A stretch of DNA of 6,911 nucleotides. Origin: an uncultured Clostridia bacterium. GTDB lineage: Bacteria > Bacillota > Clostridia > Lachnospirales > CAMVHY01. The stretch covers positions 1 to 6,911 of the forward strand of contig CAMVHY010000076.1 in NCBI GenBank assembly GCA_947167415.1, written 5' to 3'. A program made the position numbers and the translations under genes. Positions 1 through 5,578 of this stretch are shown one piece after another (within the stretch, counting starts at the first letter, position 1; every line of letters starts with the position of its first letter). Under the pieces are notes generated by a model that was not told the origin of the DNA, searched no databases, and was given only the letters and a program-made list of their open reading frames with translations.

Positions 1-146
1 TATCCAAACAACTGCATTGATAAACTTCCGATTATTTTGGCTATGCCTCCATGTTAACTAGGCTAACTTGTCAGGTGCGATTTTATTAGTTTTCACTTTG
101 CATCACTTATGTCAAATAATACATTTCCATAATACGTTTTTTTCAT
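1..146 (-). pseudogene. IS5-family transposase, N-terminal remnant, decayed and cut by the window edge
   Basis: Read leftwards from an ATG at 146-144, with an AGGAGC ribosome-binding site (plus 156-162, nine bases away), this encodes MKKTYYGNVLFDISDAK and then TGA (93-95). The TGA stands where family members usually have Trp (D-x-x-W). The same frame continues KLIKSHLTS, is broken by TAG (63-65) and TAA (54-56), and reads HGGIAK. A one-base deletion near 33-36 then moves the frame to NRKFINAVVWI, which ends exactly at base 1. The order 'DLSDxxW..I...LPG..G..GG.AKDNR.FINAVLWI' is the typical N-terminus of IS5-family (IS427/IS1031-type) transposases. I see three stops and one frameshift in under 150 bases, so it cannot make an intact protein. 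The DDE catalytic region would lie beyond the left edge. The family call rests on remembered consensus. Confidence 0.72.
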
Positions 147-175
147 GTTTATTTTGCTCCTTTTTTTTAATCCCC

Positions 176-188
176 TCTATTATACTTT
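176..188 (-). promoter_or_regulatory. Possible -10 element upstream of the decayed transposase
   Basis: On the minus strand a perfect TATAAT lies just upstream of the transposase ribosome-binding site. I see no good -35 box at the usual spacing. In such AT-rich DNA a lone TATAAT is weak evidence. Confidence 0.25.
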
Positions 189-198
189 ATTTTATAGT

Positions 199-258
199 TT
201 ATTTCTCTTTTTTATCTTTCTTTGTGTAGACACTATCTAAGACAAATTTATTTTCCAT
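199..258 (-). other. 19-codon reading frame with a ribosome-binding site, possible gene remnant
   Basis: An ATG at 258-256 is preceded by AAGG (plus 267-270, eight bases away) and opens the frame MENKFVLDSVYTKKDKKEK, which ends in TAA at 199-201. The product is basic at its C-terminus and matches nothing I recognise. It lies between a minus-strand terminator-like hairpin and the decayed transposase on the same strand. It may be the stump of a gene cut by the mobile element, or chance. I do not claim it is a functional gene. Confidence 0.2.
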
Positions 259-304
259 AAAATCTACCTTCTATAAAATAAGTACAATAAAAAATGATAA
301 TTTT

Positions 305-340
305 AAACAAAAAAATGACGTCATTCAACGCAACGTCATT
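305..340 (-). terminator. Hairpin plus T-run on the minus strand, containing a 12-bp palindrome
   Basis: On the minus strand an 8-bp arm AATGACGT (340-333) and its exact complement ACGTCATT (321-314), with an 11-base loop, are followed at once by five T and then GTTT. This is the layout of an intrinsic terminator. Positions 314-325 are also a perfect 12-bp palindrome (AATGACGTCATT), and 333-340 repeats half of it, so a dimeric regulator's operator is the alternative. No intact minus-strand gene ends here, so the served transcript is unknown. Confidence 0.45.
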
Positions 341-477
341 CACCCCTCCTCAACGGTTTTAGAGGAAAATTTTTTATTTGTCAAGATCTTATCAAAATAT
401 TTTTATAAATTTTGTATATATTTTAATATGTATCTAGATTTTTTTTATGTAATCGATTGTACTGTTTTTTATCGTTT

Positions 478-506
478 TTGTCAATATTTTTTAGTAATGA
501 GATAAA
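478..506 (+). promoter_or_regulatory. Likely sigma-A type promoter of murG
   Basis: TTGTCA (478-483, five of six consensus bases) is followed after 17 bases by GATAAA (501-506, four of six). Transcription would start near 513. That leaves a short leader carrying the GGAGG at 534-538, and it makes the ATG at 512 useless as a start. Confidence 0.55.
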
Positions 507-547
507 ATTTAATGTGGGTAAAAATAATTGTTCGGAGGCAAATTTTT

Positions 548-1603
548 TTGAAAATAATTTTAACAGGCGGAGGAACCGCTGGACATGTTACTCCAAATTT
601 TGCGTTGCTTGAAGATTTAAAAAAAAATAATTTTGAGGTTGAATACATAGGAAGCAAAAGCGGAATGGAAAAAAAATTAGTCACGGAAAAAGGAATTATT
701 TATAACGGGATTTCGTGTGGAAAATTAAGAAGATATTTGAGCATGAAAAATTTTAGCGACGTGTTTAGAATTTGCAAAGGAATTTTTGAAGCCGATAAAT
801 TTATAAAAAAAATAAAGCCAAATATTATTTTTTCGAAAGGCGGATTTGTTAGCGTGCCAGTTGTTATTGCCGGGTGGAAAAATAAAATTCCAATTGTGAT
901 TCACGAGTCCGATATGAGTCTCGGGCTAGCAAATAAAATTTGTTTGCCGTTTGCAAAAATTATGTGTAGCTCGTTTAAGCTAAAAAATATAAAAAAAACT
1001 GTTTGGACGGGAGCACCAATTCGCAAAGAATTATTTTTGGGAGATAAAGAACGTGCGCGCAAAAAATTAAATTTTGACACAAGAAAAGTTTTGATGATTA
1101 TAGGCGGTAGTCAGGGCAGTAAAAAAATAAATGATTTTATAAGAGCTATTTTAAATAAATTAAGCGATTTTCAGATTATTCATGTGTGCGGAAAAAATAA
1201 TTTAGCTGAAGATATAAAACAAGAAAATTATCGTCAGTTTGAATATCTTGATCAAGATTTGGCTGATTTTTTTGCGCTTGCCGATATAATTATTTCTCGT
1301 AGCGGTTCAAATTCCATTTTTGAATTTTTGGCGCTAAAAAAATTAAATTTATTAATTCCGTTGTCAAAAAAATCAAGTCGCGGAGATCAGATTTTAAACG
1401 CAAAGTTTTTTAGAGAAAATGGATTTAGTGAAATGATTTTGGAAGTAGATTTGTCACAGGATCTATTTTTAAACACGCTAAAAAAGCTTATTAATAAAAA
1501 AGATTTTTATTTAAAAAATATGCTAGCAGCAAATTTTTCTAATGGCACAAAAAAAATAATCGAGCAGATAAAAAAATATGCAATAAAACAAGATTATAAT
1601 TAA
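548..1603 (+). CDS. murG: UDP-GlcNAc:lipid I N-acetylglucosaminyltransferase MurG
   Basis: MurG transfers GlcNAc from UDP-GlcNAc to lipid I on the inner face of the membrane, giving lipid II, the last cytoplasmic step of peptidoglycan synthesis. The 351-aa product has the two Rossmann domains of GT-B family 28. The N-terminal glycine loop GGGTAGH is at residues 7-13. HESD, in the HESDMSLGLANK stretch, is at 119-122, matching the HEQN/HESD loop of MurG. The second glycine loop GGSQGS is at 186-191. SRSGSNSIFE at about 250-259 and GDQILNA at about 279-285 match the UDP-GlcNAc binding part. I place the start at TTG 548 because GGAGG (534-538) lies nine bases before it and the protein then begins LKIILTGGG, as MurG does; an in-frame ATG at 512 adds 12 odd residues and sits at the likely transcription start. 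The length is normal. The gene stands alone, apart from the usual division cluster, with a terminator behind it. Confidence 0.96.
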   Translation: MKIILTGGGTAGHVTPNFALLEDLKKNNFEVEYIGSKSGMEKKLVTEKGIIYNGISCGKLRRYLSMKNFSDVFRICKGIFEADKFIKKIKPNIIFSKGGFVSVPVVIAGWKNKIPIVIHESDMSLGLANKICLPFAKIMCSSFKLKNIKKTVWTGAPIRKELFLGDKERARKKLNFDTRKVLMIIGGSQGSKKINDFIRAILNKLSDFQIIHVCGKNNLAEDIKQENYRQFEYLDQDLADFFALADIIISRSGSNSIFEFLALKKLNLLIPLSKKSSRGDQILNAKFFRENGFSEMILEVDLSQDLFLNTLKKLINKKDFYLKNMLAANFSNGTKKIIEQIKKYAIKQDYN

Positions 1604-1640
1604 GAATTCAAGGCGATTTTAATATATTTATTTGATTCAG

Positions 1641-1670
1641 GTACACAAAGATTTTTGTGTGCTTTTTTTT
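1641..1670 (+). terminator. Intrinsic terminator of murG
   Basis: A 9-bp stem (GTACACAAA with TTTGTGTGC, one G-T pair) around a four-base loop GATT is followed by eight T. It lies 37 bases after the murG stop and separates murG from the coat-like genes. Confidence 0.85.
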
Positions 1671-1758
1671 GCTTTAAAAAATGTATTTTTGGATTATGTA
1701 TAAAAATATTTATGGCTGTCAAAGATGAATTTAAATATATAAAAAAAGGAGAATGCGA

Positions 1759-1941
1759 ATGTCAGATTTTACTGTAGCGGAATTAAATTCTATCCGTGAA
1801 ATTGTTTTTGCGCATATTTTAAGTTCAAAGAAATTAAATGAATATGCGGAAAAATGTAGCGATAGCAAGATAAAAAAAATGTTTGCGGATGCTGCGCAAG
1901 AAGCACAAAACAGTGCAAATAATTTGATTTCAATGATATAA
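1759..1941 (+). CDS. Small spore-coat/ferritin-like helical protein, 60 aa
   Basis: The protein is a predicted helical hairpin: ELNSIREIVFAHILSSKKLNEYAEKC, then a short turn, then KIKKMFADAAQEAQNSANNLISMI. The pattern of a first helix containing 'KKLNEYA', a turn with 'D..IK.MF.DAA..' and a closing amphipathic helix is that of small clostridial coat proteins and ferritin-like helical proteins, usually found beside a CotF-type partner. I choose ATG 1759 (MSDFTV) because AGGAG (1747-1751) is seven bases upstream; the in-frame ATG at 1753 is only one base from it. The second gene follows after 22 bases and has the same character, so the two are probably co-transcribed. No clear promoter is visible between the murG terminator and this gene, which could mean a sporulation sigma factor. 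The exact role is unknown. Confidence 0.72.
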   Translation: MSDFTVAELNSIREIVFAHILSSKKLNEYAEKCSDSKIKKMFADAAQEAQNSANNLISMI

Positions 1942-1963
1942 AAAAATTTGGAGGCATTTATTT

Positions 1964-2218
1964 ATGGATGAAAAAAATATGGTTTTGGATATTTTAAATA
2001 ATTTAAAGTCTGGAGATGTAAATTATGCGAAAATAATATCGGAGTGTAATAACCAGAAACTAAGAAAAACTGTTCAGCAAATGCGTGATGGTGACGAAAA
2101 ATTTCAGTATGATTTATATCAAATTGCTCACGAAAAAGATTATTATCGTCCGGCAAAAAAAGCTGACCAACAAGAATGCAGCGAAATGAAAAAATGTTTA
2201 TGTGAATGCGAGTCATAG
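1964..2218 (+). CDS. CotF-family spore coat protein, 84 aa
   Basis: The start ATG 1964 has GGAGG at 1950-1954, nine bases upstream. The sequence follows the CotF plan: DILNNLKSGDVNYAKIISECNN (residues about 8-29), KLRKTVQQMRDGDEKFQYDLYQIAHEKDYYRP (about 31-62) and a tail AKKADQQE. Family members show '..LKS...NY...I.E..N..LR.....M......F..LYQ.A..KGYY.P...A...'. CotF proteins are helical components of the Bacillus and Clostridium spore coat. An unusual end, MKKCLCECES, has two cysteines that could form disulfides, as is common in coat proteins. The TAG stop lies one base from the stop of the convergent PqqD-domain gene, with no hairpin between them. The family is reasonably sure; whether this organism still sporulates cannot be told here. 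Confidence 0.75.
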   Translation: MDEKNMVLDILNNLKSGDVNYAKIISECNNQKLRKTVQQMRDGDEKFQYDLYQIAHEKDYYRPAKKADQQECSEMKKCLCECES

Positions 2219-2219
2219 T

Positions 2220-2594
2220 TTATTTTTTCTTTTTGGGTTTTTTCTTGCGTTTTGGTTTTTTAAGTGAAATAAGACGATTATTTAATAATTGTTTCATGAA
2301 AGCAAGTACACGTTTATAAACAGGTTCGGCCTTTTTGCCGAACTTTTCTTTTGTTAATTTTATTATTTCCATTATGTTTTGTCGACCGTCCATATTTTGC
2401 CAAACAAAACTTCCAAATTCATCAAGATCAACATCAAATTTTAATGGCAAATTCATGGATTGACATAAATATTTTTCGATTAATCCGTTGCGCCAAATAG
2501 TTAATTTTATTATCCCGTCAGAATTTTTTTGCCAGGTTACTTTTTTTTTTGTGACAGGAATTAATTCATGAGCATCGCGTCTCATTCTTAACAT
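2220..2594 (-). CDS. PqqD-domain protein with a lysine-rich C-terminal tail
   Basis: The 124-aa product has the compact PqqD winged-helix fold: an N-terminal strand region with ELIPVTKKKVTWQ (about 10-22) and a beta part with GIIKLTIWRNGLIEKYL. The signature then reads VDLDEFGSFVWQNMDGRQNIMEI (about 55-77), followed by KFGKKAEPVYKRVLAFMKQLLNNRLI (about 84-109). 'LD..GS.VW...DG...' is the PqqD family core. PqqD domains bind leader peptides of ribosomally made peptides for radical-SAM enzymes, but many clostridial copies, like this one, stand alone, and their function is unknown. No radical-SAM gene or precursor peptide is in the window. The ATG 2594 start is supported by GGCGGTGAT (2608-2600) in front of it. 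The last 14 residues, KKPKRKKKPKKKK after a Leu, are almost all Lys, Arg or Pro, which could bind nucleic acid or membrane; I do not recall such a tail in this family. Confidence 0.8.
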   Translation of the reverse strand: MLRMRRDAHELIPVTKKKVTWQKNSDGIIKLTIWRNGLIEKYLCQSMNLPLKFDVDLDEFGSFVWQNMDGRQNIMEIIKLTKEKFGKKAEPVYKRVLAFMKQLLNNRLISLKKPKRKKKPKKKK

Positions 2595-2634
2595 GATTTA
2601 TCACCGCCAAAAATTTTTTTCCCTACATAAATAA

Positions 2635-2643
2635 ATTATAACA
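2635..2643 (-). promoter_or_regulatory. Possible extended -10 promoter of the PqqD-domain gene
   Basis: On the minus strand TGTTATAAT gives a perfect TATAAT (2640-2635) preceded by TGn, the extended -10 pattern. It sits about 40 bases before the ATG at 2594. No good -35 box is seen at 17 bases. Confidence 0.42.
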
Positions 2644-2690
2644 CAGAAATTTTTTTTAATGTGCTGTAAAAGATGTTTGTATAATTTTTT

Positions 2691-2720
2691 TTGCACACAA
2701 AAATATTTTTTGATTTATAT
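2691..2720 (+). promoter_or_regulatory. Possible promoter of the pepF operon
   Basis: TTGCAC (2691-2696) is followed after 18 bases by TTATAT (2715-2720; TATATT at 2716 is the alternative). It is about 70 bases before the pepF start. A stronger TATAAT at 2680-2685 lacks a -35 box. The region is so AT-rich that either could be chance. Confidence 0.35.
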
Positions 2721-2790
2721 TATTAGAGCTGTTTTTACAAAATCAGCGGCATATTAAAAAAAAATAAAAAACTGGGAGCGAATTTTTTTT

Positions 2791-4557
2791 ATGACTTTGA
2801 GAAGCGAGATTGATAAAAAATTTAAATGGCATTTGGAAGATTTATTTGAAAATAATGATTTGTGGCAAAAAGATTTTGATGAAGTAAAAAAAAAAGTTGA
2901 TGTGATAGAAAAAAATTTTAAAGGCAAATTAAACGATTTGGATGTTTTAAAAAAATGTTTGGATGAATGGCGTGATATTGAAGAAAAATTAGGTCGTTTA
3001 TATGTTTATGCTTTTATGAGATTACACGAAGATATGAATAATAATTTTTATGATGGAATATCCCAAAAAGTTACGGAACTTGAGTCACAAGTTTCGGCAA
3101 AGATGTCTTTTATTGAACCGGAAATTTTAAATATTTCGGAAGAAGAGCTTAACAAGTTTGTCGCAAAAAATAATTTATATAAGTTTTATATAGAAAATAT
3201 GTTGCGCATGAAAAAACATATTTTAAGTTCTGAAGAAGAAAAAATTTTGGCTGATGCAAAAAATATAGCTGTTGGTCCGGCAGATATTTTTGGAATGTTG
3301 AATAACGCAGATATAAGTTTTGGAAAAATAAAATTGCCAGATGAAAATAAGGAAGTTGAGTTGACGCATGGAAATTTTGTTTCATTTATGGAATCTAATA
3401 ATCGTGAATTTAGAAAAAATGTGTTTGAAAAATATTATGCTGAGTATTTAAGACAAAAAAATACGATTAGAGCGATTTATGCGGCAAATGTAAAAAAAGA
3501 TGTTTTTTTTGCTAAGACAAGAAAATTTAAATCATGTTTGGAAAGTAAATTATATGGAAATAATATTCCAGAGAGCGTTTATTTTAATTTAATAAATACG
3601 GTGCATAAATATTTGCCGGCATTGCATGATTATATGGGATTACGAAAAAAAATTCTTGGCGTTTCGGAATTGTATATGTATGATATTTACGTGCCTTTGG
3701 TTCATGAAATGGCTAAAAAAATTGAATTTGAGGAAGCAAAAGAAATTGTAAAGAAAGCTTTATTGCCGTTGGGAGAAGATTATGTAAGAAAGCTGGACGA
3801 GGGATTAAATAGCGGATGGATTGATGTTTATGAAAACAAAGGCAAAAGATGTGGAGCATATCAATGGGGTTCTTATGGTTGTCATCCGTTTGTTTTATTA
3901 AATTATGATAATAAACTCGATGATGTGTTTACGTTGGCGCATGAAATGGGTCATGCAATGCATAGCTGTTATTCTTGGGGAAAACAAGAAAATTTGTATG
4001 CGGATTATACGATTTTTTTAGCTGAGATAGCTTCGACAGTAAATGAAACACTTTTGATTAAATATTTATTAAAAAATAATAGTGATAGTAAATTTAGAGC
4101 TTATTTGTTAAATTATTTTATAGAGCAGTTTAGACGGACTTTATATAGACAAACGATGTTTGCTGAATTTGAATTAAAAGCGCATGAATTTGTAGAAAAT
4201 GGTCAGCCGTTGACACTTGAATTATTAAATAAAACTTATCATGATTTGAATTTAAAATATCACGGGAAAGATGTTGTTTTTGATGAAAATTCTGATATTG
4301 AATGGATGAGAATTCCACATTTTTATAAGCCGTTTTATGTTTATCAGTATGCGACGGGACATTCGTCAGCAATTGCTTTGGTAGAAAAAATATTATCTGG
4401 CGAAAATAAATATCGTGAATTCTTGGAAAGTGGATCGAGTAAATATTCGATTGAGATATTAAAAAATGCCGGAGTTGATATGACAACACCTGAGCCAATT
4501 GAAAATGCTTTGAAATATTTTAAAGAGCTCGTTGATGAATTTAAAAATTTGGTTTAA
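2791..4557 (+). CDS. pepF: Oligoendopeptidase F, M3B zinc metallopeptidase
   Basis: PepF is a cytoplasmic zinc peptidase that cuts short oligopeptides and recycles them to amino acids. The 588-aa length is normal for the family (about 600). The N-terminal half is helical and charged, as in the M3B lid and oligoendopeptidase N-terminal domain. The catalytic motif HEMGHAMH begins at His384, giving zinc ligands His384 and His388 and the catalytic Glu385. Glu412, in AEIASTVNE, is the expected third zinc ligand. IPHFYKPFYVYQYATGHSSA (about 508-527) is the conserved substrate and transition-state segment rich in Tyr. GGGAG-like GGGAG at 2774-2778 is the ribosome-binding site, 12 bases before the ATG, which is rather long. 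The gene opens a plus-strand operon: the HIT gene starts 22 bases after its stop. It is divergent from the PqqD-domain gene. Confidence 0.95.
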   Translation: MTLRSEIDKKFKWHLEDLFENNDLWQKDFDEVKKKVDVIEKNFKGKLNDLDVLKKCLDEWRDIEEKLGRLYVYAFMRLHEDMNNNFYDGISQKVTELESQVSAKMSFIEPEILNISEEELNKFVAKNNLYKFYIENMLRMKKHILSSEEEKILADAKNIAVGPADIFGMLNNADISFGKIKLPDENKEVELTHGNFVSFMESNNREFRKNVFEKYYAEYLRQKNTIRAIYAANVKKDVFFAKTRKFKSCLESKLYGNNIPESVYFNLINTVHKYLPALHDYMGLRKKILGVSELYMYDIYVPLVHEMAKKIEFEEAKEIVKKALLPLGEDYVRKLDEGLNSGWIDVYENKGKRCGAYQWGSYGCHPFVLLNYDNKLDDVFTLAHEMGHAMHSCYSWGKQENLYADYTIFLAEIASTVNETLLIKYLLKNNSDSKFRAYLLNYFIEQFRRTLYRQTMFAEFELKAHEFVENGQPLTLELLNKTYHDLNLKYHGKDVVFDENSDIEWMRIPHFYKPFYVYQYATGHSSAIALVEKILSGENKYREFLESGSSKYSIEILKNAGVDMTTPEPIENALKYFKELVDEFKNLV

Positions 4558-4579
4558 AAAAATTTAAACGGTGATGTTT

Positions 4580-4993
4580 ATGAGTGAAAATTGTATTTTT
4601 TGTAAAATAATAAATAATAAAGTTGATTGCTATAAAATTTATGATGATGATGATTTAATTGTGATTTTAGATAAGTTTCCAAATAATATTGGGCATTCGT
4701 TGATTATTCCCAAAAATCATATAGAAAATATTTTTGAACTTGATGATGGTTTGTGTGAAAAAATTTTAAAGATGGCAAAAAAAGTTGCTTGTGGATTAAA
4801 AGAAAATTTAAAAGCCGACGGAATAAATATTTTGCAAAATAATAATGAAGCGGCAAATCAGACTGTGAATCATTTTCATATGCATGTGATTCCAAGATTT
4901 TTTGGTGACACGGTAGAAATCAAATGGGTTAATAATAAATTTAGTGATGATGATTTTAATTTGGTTTTAGAAAAAATTAAACGCGATTTTTAG
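4580..4993 (+). CDS. HIT-family (histidine triad) nucleotide hydrolase/transferase
   Basis: The 137-aa protein has the layout of Hint-type proteins: a zinc pair Cys5 and Cys8 in ENCIFCKII, then VILDKFPNNIGHSLIIPKNH (about 31-50) with the conserved 'GH.L..PK.H', then the triad HFHMH (His98, His100, His102) followed by VIPRF. NNEAANQTVNH before the triad is also typical. Such proteins hydrolyse nucleoside phosphoramidates or dinucleoside polyphosphates through the middle triad histidine. The start is set at ATG 4580, giving MSENCIFC. GGTGAT just before it matches the 3' part of the anti-Shine-Dalgarno complement. The upstream in-frame GTG at 4571 would lie within that site. It is second in the pepF operon, and its physiological substrate cannot be told. 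Confidence 0.92.
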   Translation: MSENCIFCKIINNKVDCYKIYDDDDLIVILDKFPNNIGHSLIIPKNHIENIFELDDGLCEKILKMAKKVACGLKENLKADGINILQNNNEAANQTVNHFHMHVIPRFFGDTVEIKWVNNKFSDDDFNLVLEKIKRDF

Positions 4994-5013
4994 TTTTGTT
5001 TTGGAGGATAAAA

Positions 5014-5424
5014 ATGTCTGTTGTAAAAGAAATTATTAAGATTGAAAACAATAATTTGTGCTTTGGAAATTATTTGCTAGAAGAAAAAAATAAGGTAGAT
5101 GATTTTGTTTTTGAAAATGATAAATATAAAGTTAAGACTTATAATAAAATTACTCGGTTGGAAAAGAATGATAAGTTGGTAATGGAAACGATTCCTGGAA
5201 GCGCAATTAAAAATTTTAATATGAGTGAAAAAGAAATTTCTTTTAGTGTCGAAGGCTTAGATGACACACAAATAACTTTTGATTTGCAGGCAAATAAAAA
5301 TTATGAAATAGAAATAGATAATGTTTTGATTGGCACAGAAAAATCGAATGCATTTGGTAAACTTGGTTTTAGTGTAAATTTGTCAGATACACCGAAAAAT
5401 ATTAAGATAAAGCTTGTTGATTAA
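5014..5424 (+). CDS. Conserved clostridial protein of unknown function, 136 aa, all-beta
   Basis: GGAGG at 5003-5007, six bases ahead, sets the start at ATG 5014 (MSVVKEII). The sequence is rich in alternating hydrophobic strands: NNLCFGNYLLEEKNKVDDFVF, KYKVKTYNKITRLEKNDKLVMET, then GSAIKNFNMSEKEISFSVEG, QITFDLQ, YEIEIDNVLIG and GKLGFSVNL. This looks like a beta-sandwich, with no signal peptide, membrane helix or catalytic motif. I recall similar Firmicute proteins ('IVKE.I..E..G.L.FG...', '...VPGTAV..F') that carry a weak database name 'endosialidase'. Nothing here supports that activity. It is last in the pepF operon, 20 bases after the HIT stop and seven bases before a terminator. Confidence 0.8.
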   Translation: MSVVKEIIKIENNNLCFGNYLLEEKNKVDDFVFENDKYKVKTYNKITRLEKNDKLVMETIPGSAIKNFNMSEKEISFSVEGLDDTQITFDLQANKNYEIEIDNVLIGTEKSNAFGKLGFSVNLSDTPKNIKIKLVD

Positions 5425-5430
5425 AAAAAA

Positions 5431-5468
5431 GCTCCTGATAAACAAAAGATTTATCGGGAGTTTTTTTT
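5431..5468 (+). terminator. Intrinsic terminator of the pepF operon, usable in both directions
   Basis: CTCCTGATAAA (5432-5442) pairs with TTTATCGGGAG (5450-5460) with one G-T pair around a seven-base loop, followed by eight T. Eight A directly before the stem (5423-5430) give a T-run on the minus strand too. Confidence 0.9.
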
Positions 5469-5526
5469 GTATTCGATAATTTTTTTTCGTTGAATTTACA
5501 TCCAGTATTTGTTTACAACCAAATTT

Positions 5527-5564
5527 AAAAAAGCTTTCAGGCGTAATAGTCTGAAAGCTTTTTT
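5527..5564. terminator. Bidirectional terminator between convergent genes
   Basis: A perfect 14-bp stem, AAAAAAGCTTTCAG (5527-5540) with CTGAAAGCTTTTTT (5551-5564), surrounds a ten-base loop. The A and T ends give a T-run in each direction. It lies 15 bases after the minus-strand stop at 5579, so it mainly serves that gene, and it backs up the pepF-operon terminator. Confidence 0.92.
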
Positions 5565-5578
5565 GTTATGCTCTCGAT

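Larger units (their letters stand above)
147..547. other. Intergenic region between the transposase remnant and murG
   Basis: These 400 bases are very AT-rich and contain no gene I can defend. They hold the possible -10 element and small reading frame noted separately, the minus-strand hairpin at 305-340, and the murG promoter and ribosome-binding site. A further minus-strand TTGACA (384-379), with TAAAAC (361-356) 17 bases on and a strong GAGGAGG (351-345), precedes a four-codon frame MTLR-stop that overlaps the hairpin. No tRNA, CRISPR or other structured RNA is visible. Confidence 0.6.

Noticed and set aside
314..325. TGACGTCA as a eukaryotic-type CRE site
   Set aside because: The genes are bacterial; the palindrome is better explained as part of a hairpin or as a bacterial operator.
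512..547. In-frame ATG upstream of murG as its start
   Set aside because: No ribosome-binding site, position at the likely transcription start, and extra residues unlike MurG N-termini; TTG 548 is better supported.
481..684. Minus-strand open frame of 67 codons across the start of murG
   Set aside because: Shadow of murG with low-complexity Phe/Lys composition and no ribosome-binding site.
3149..3385. Minus-strand open frame inside pepF
   Set aside because: Antisense to a clear conserved gene; Phe/Tyr/Leu-rich composition typical of antisense reading of AT-rich DNA. The same applies to the frames at 1962-2216, 4130-4498 and 4704-4895.
4571..4579. GTG 4571 as start of the HIT gene
   Set aside because: It overlaps the GGTGAT ribosome-binding sequence; ATG 4580 gives the standard N-terminus before the Cys pair.
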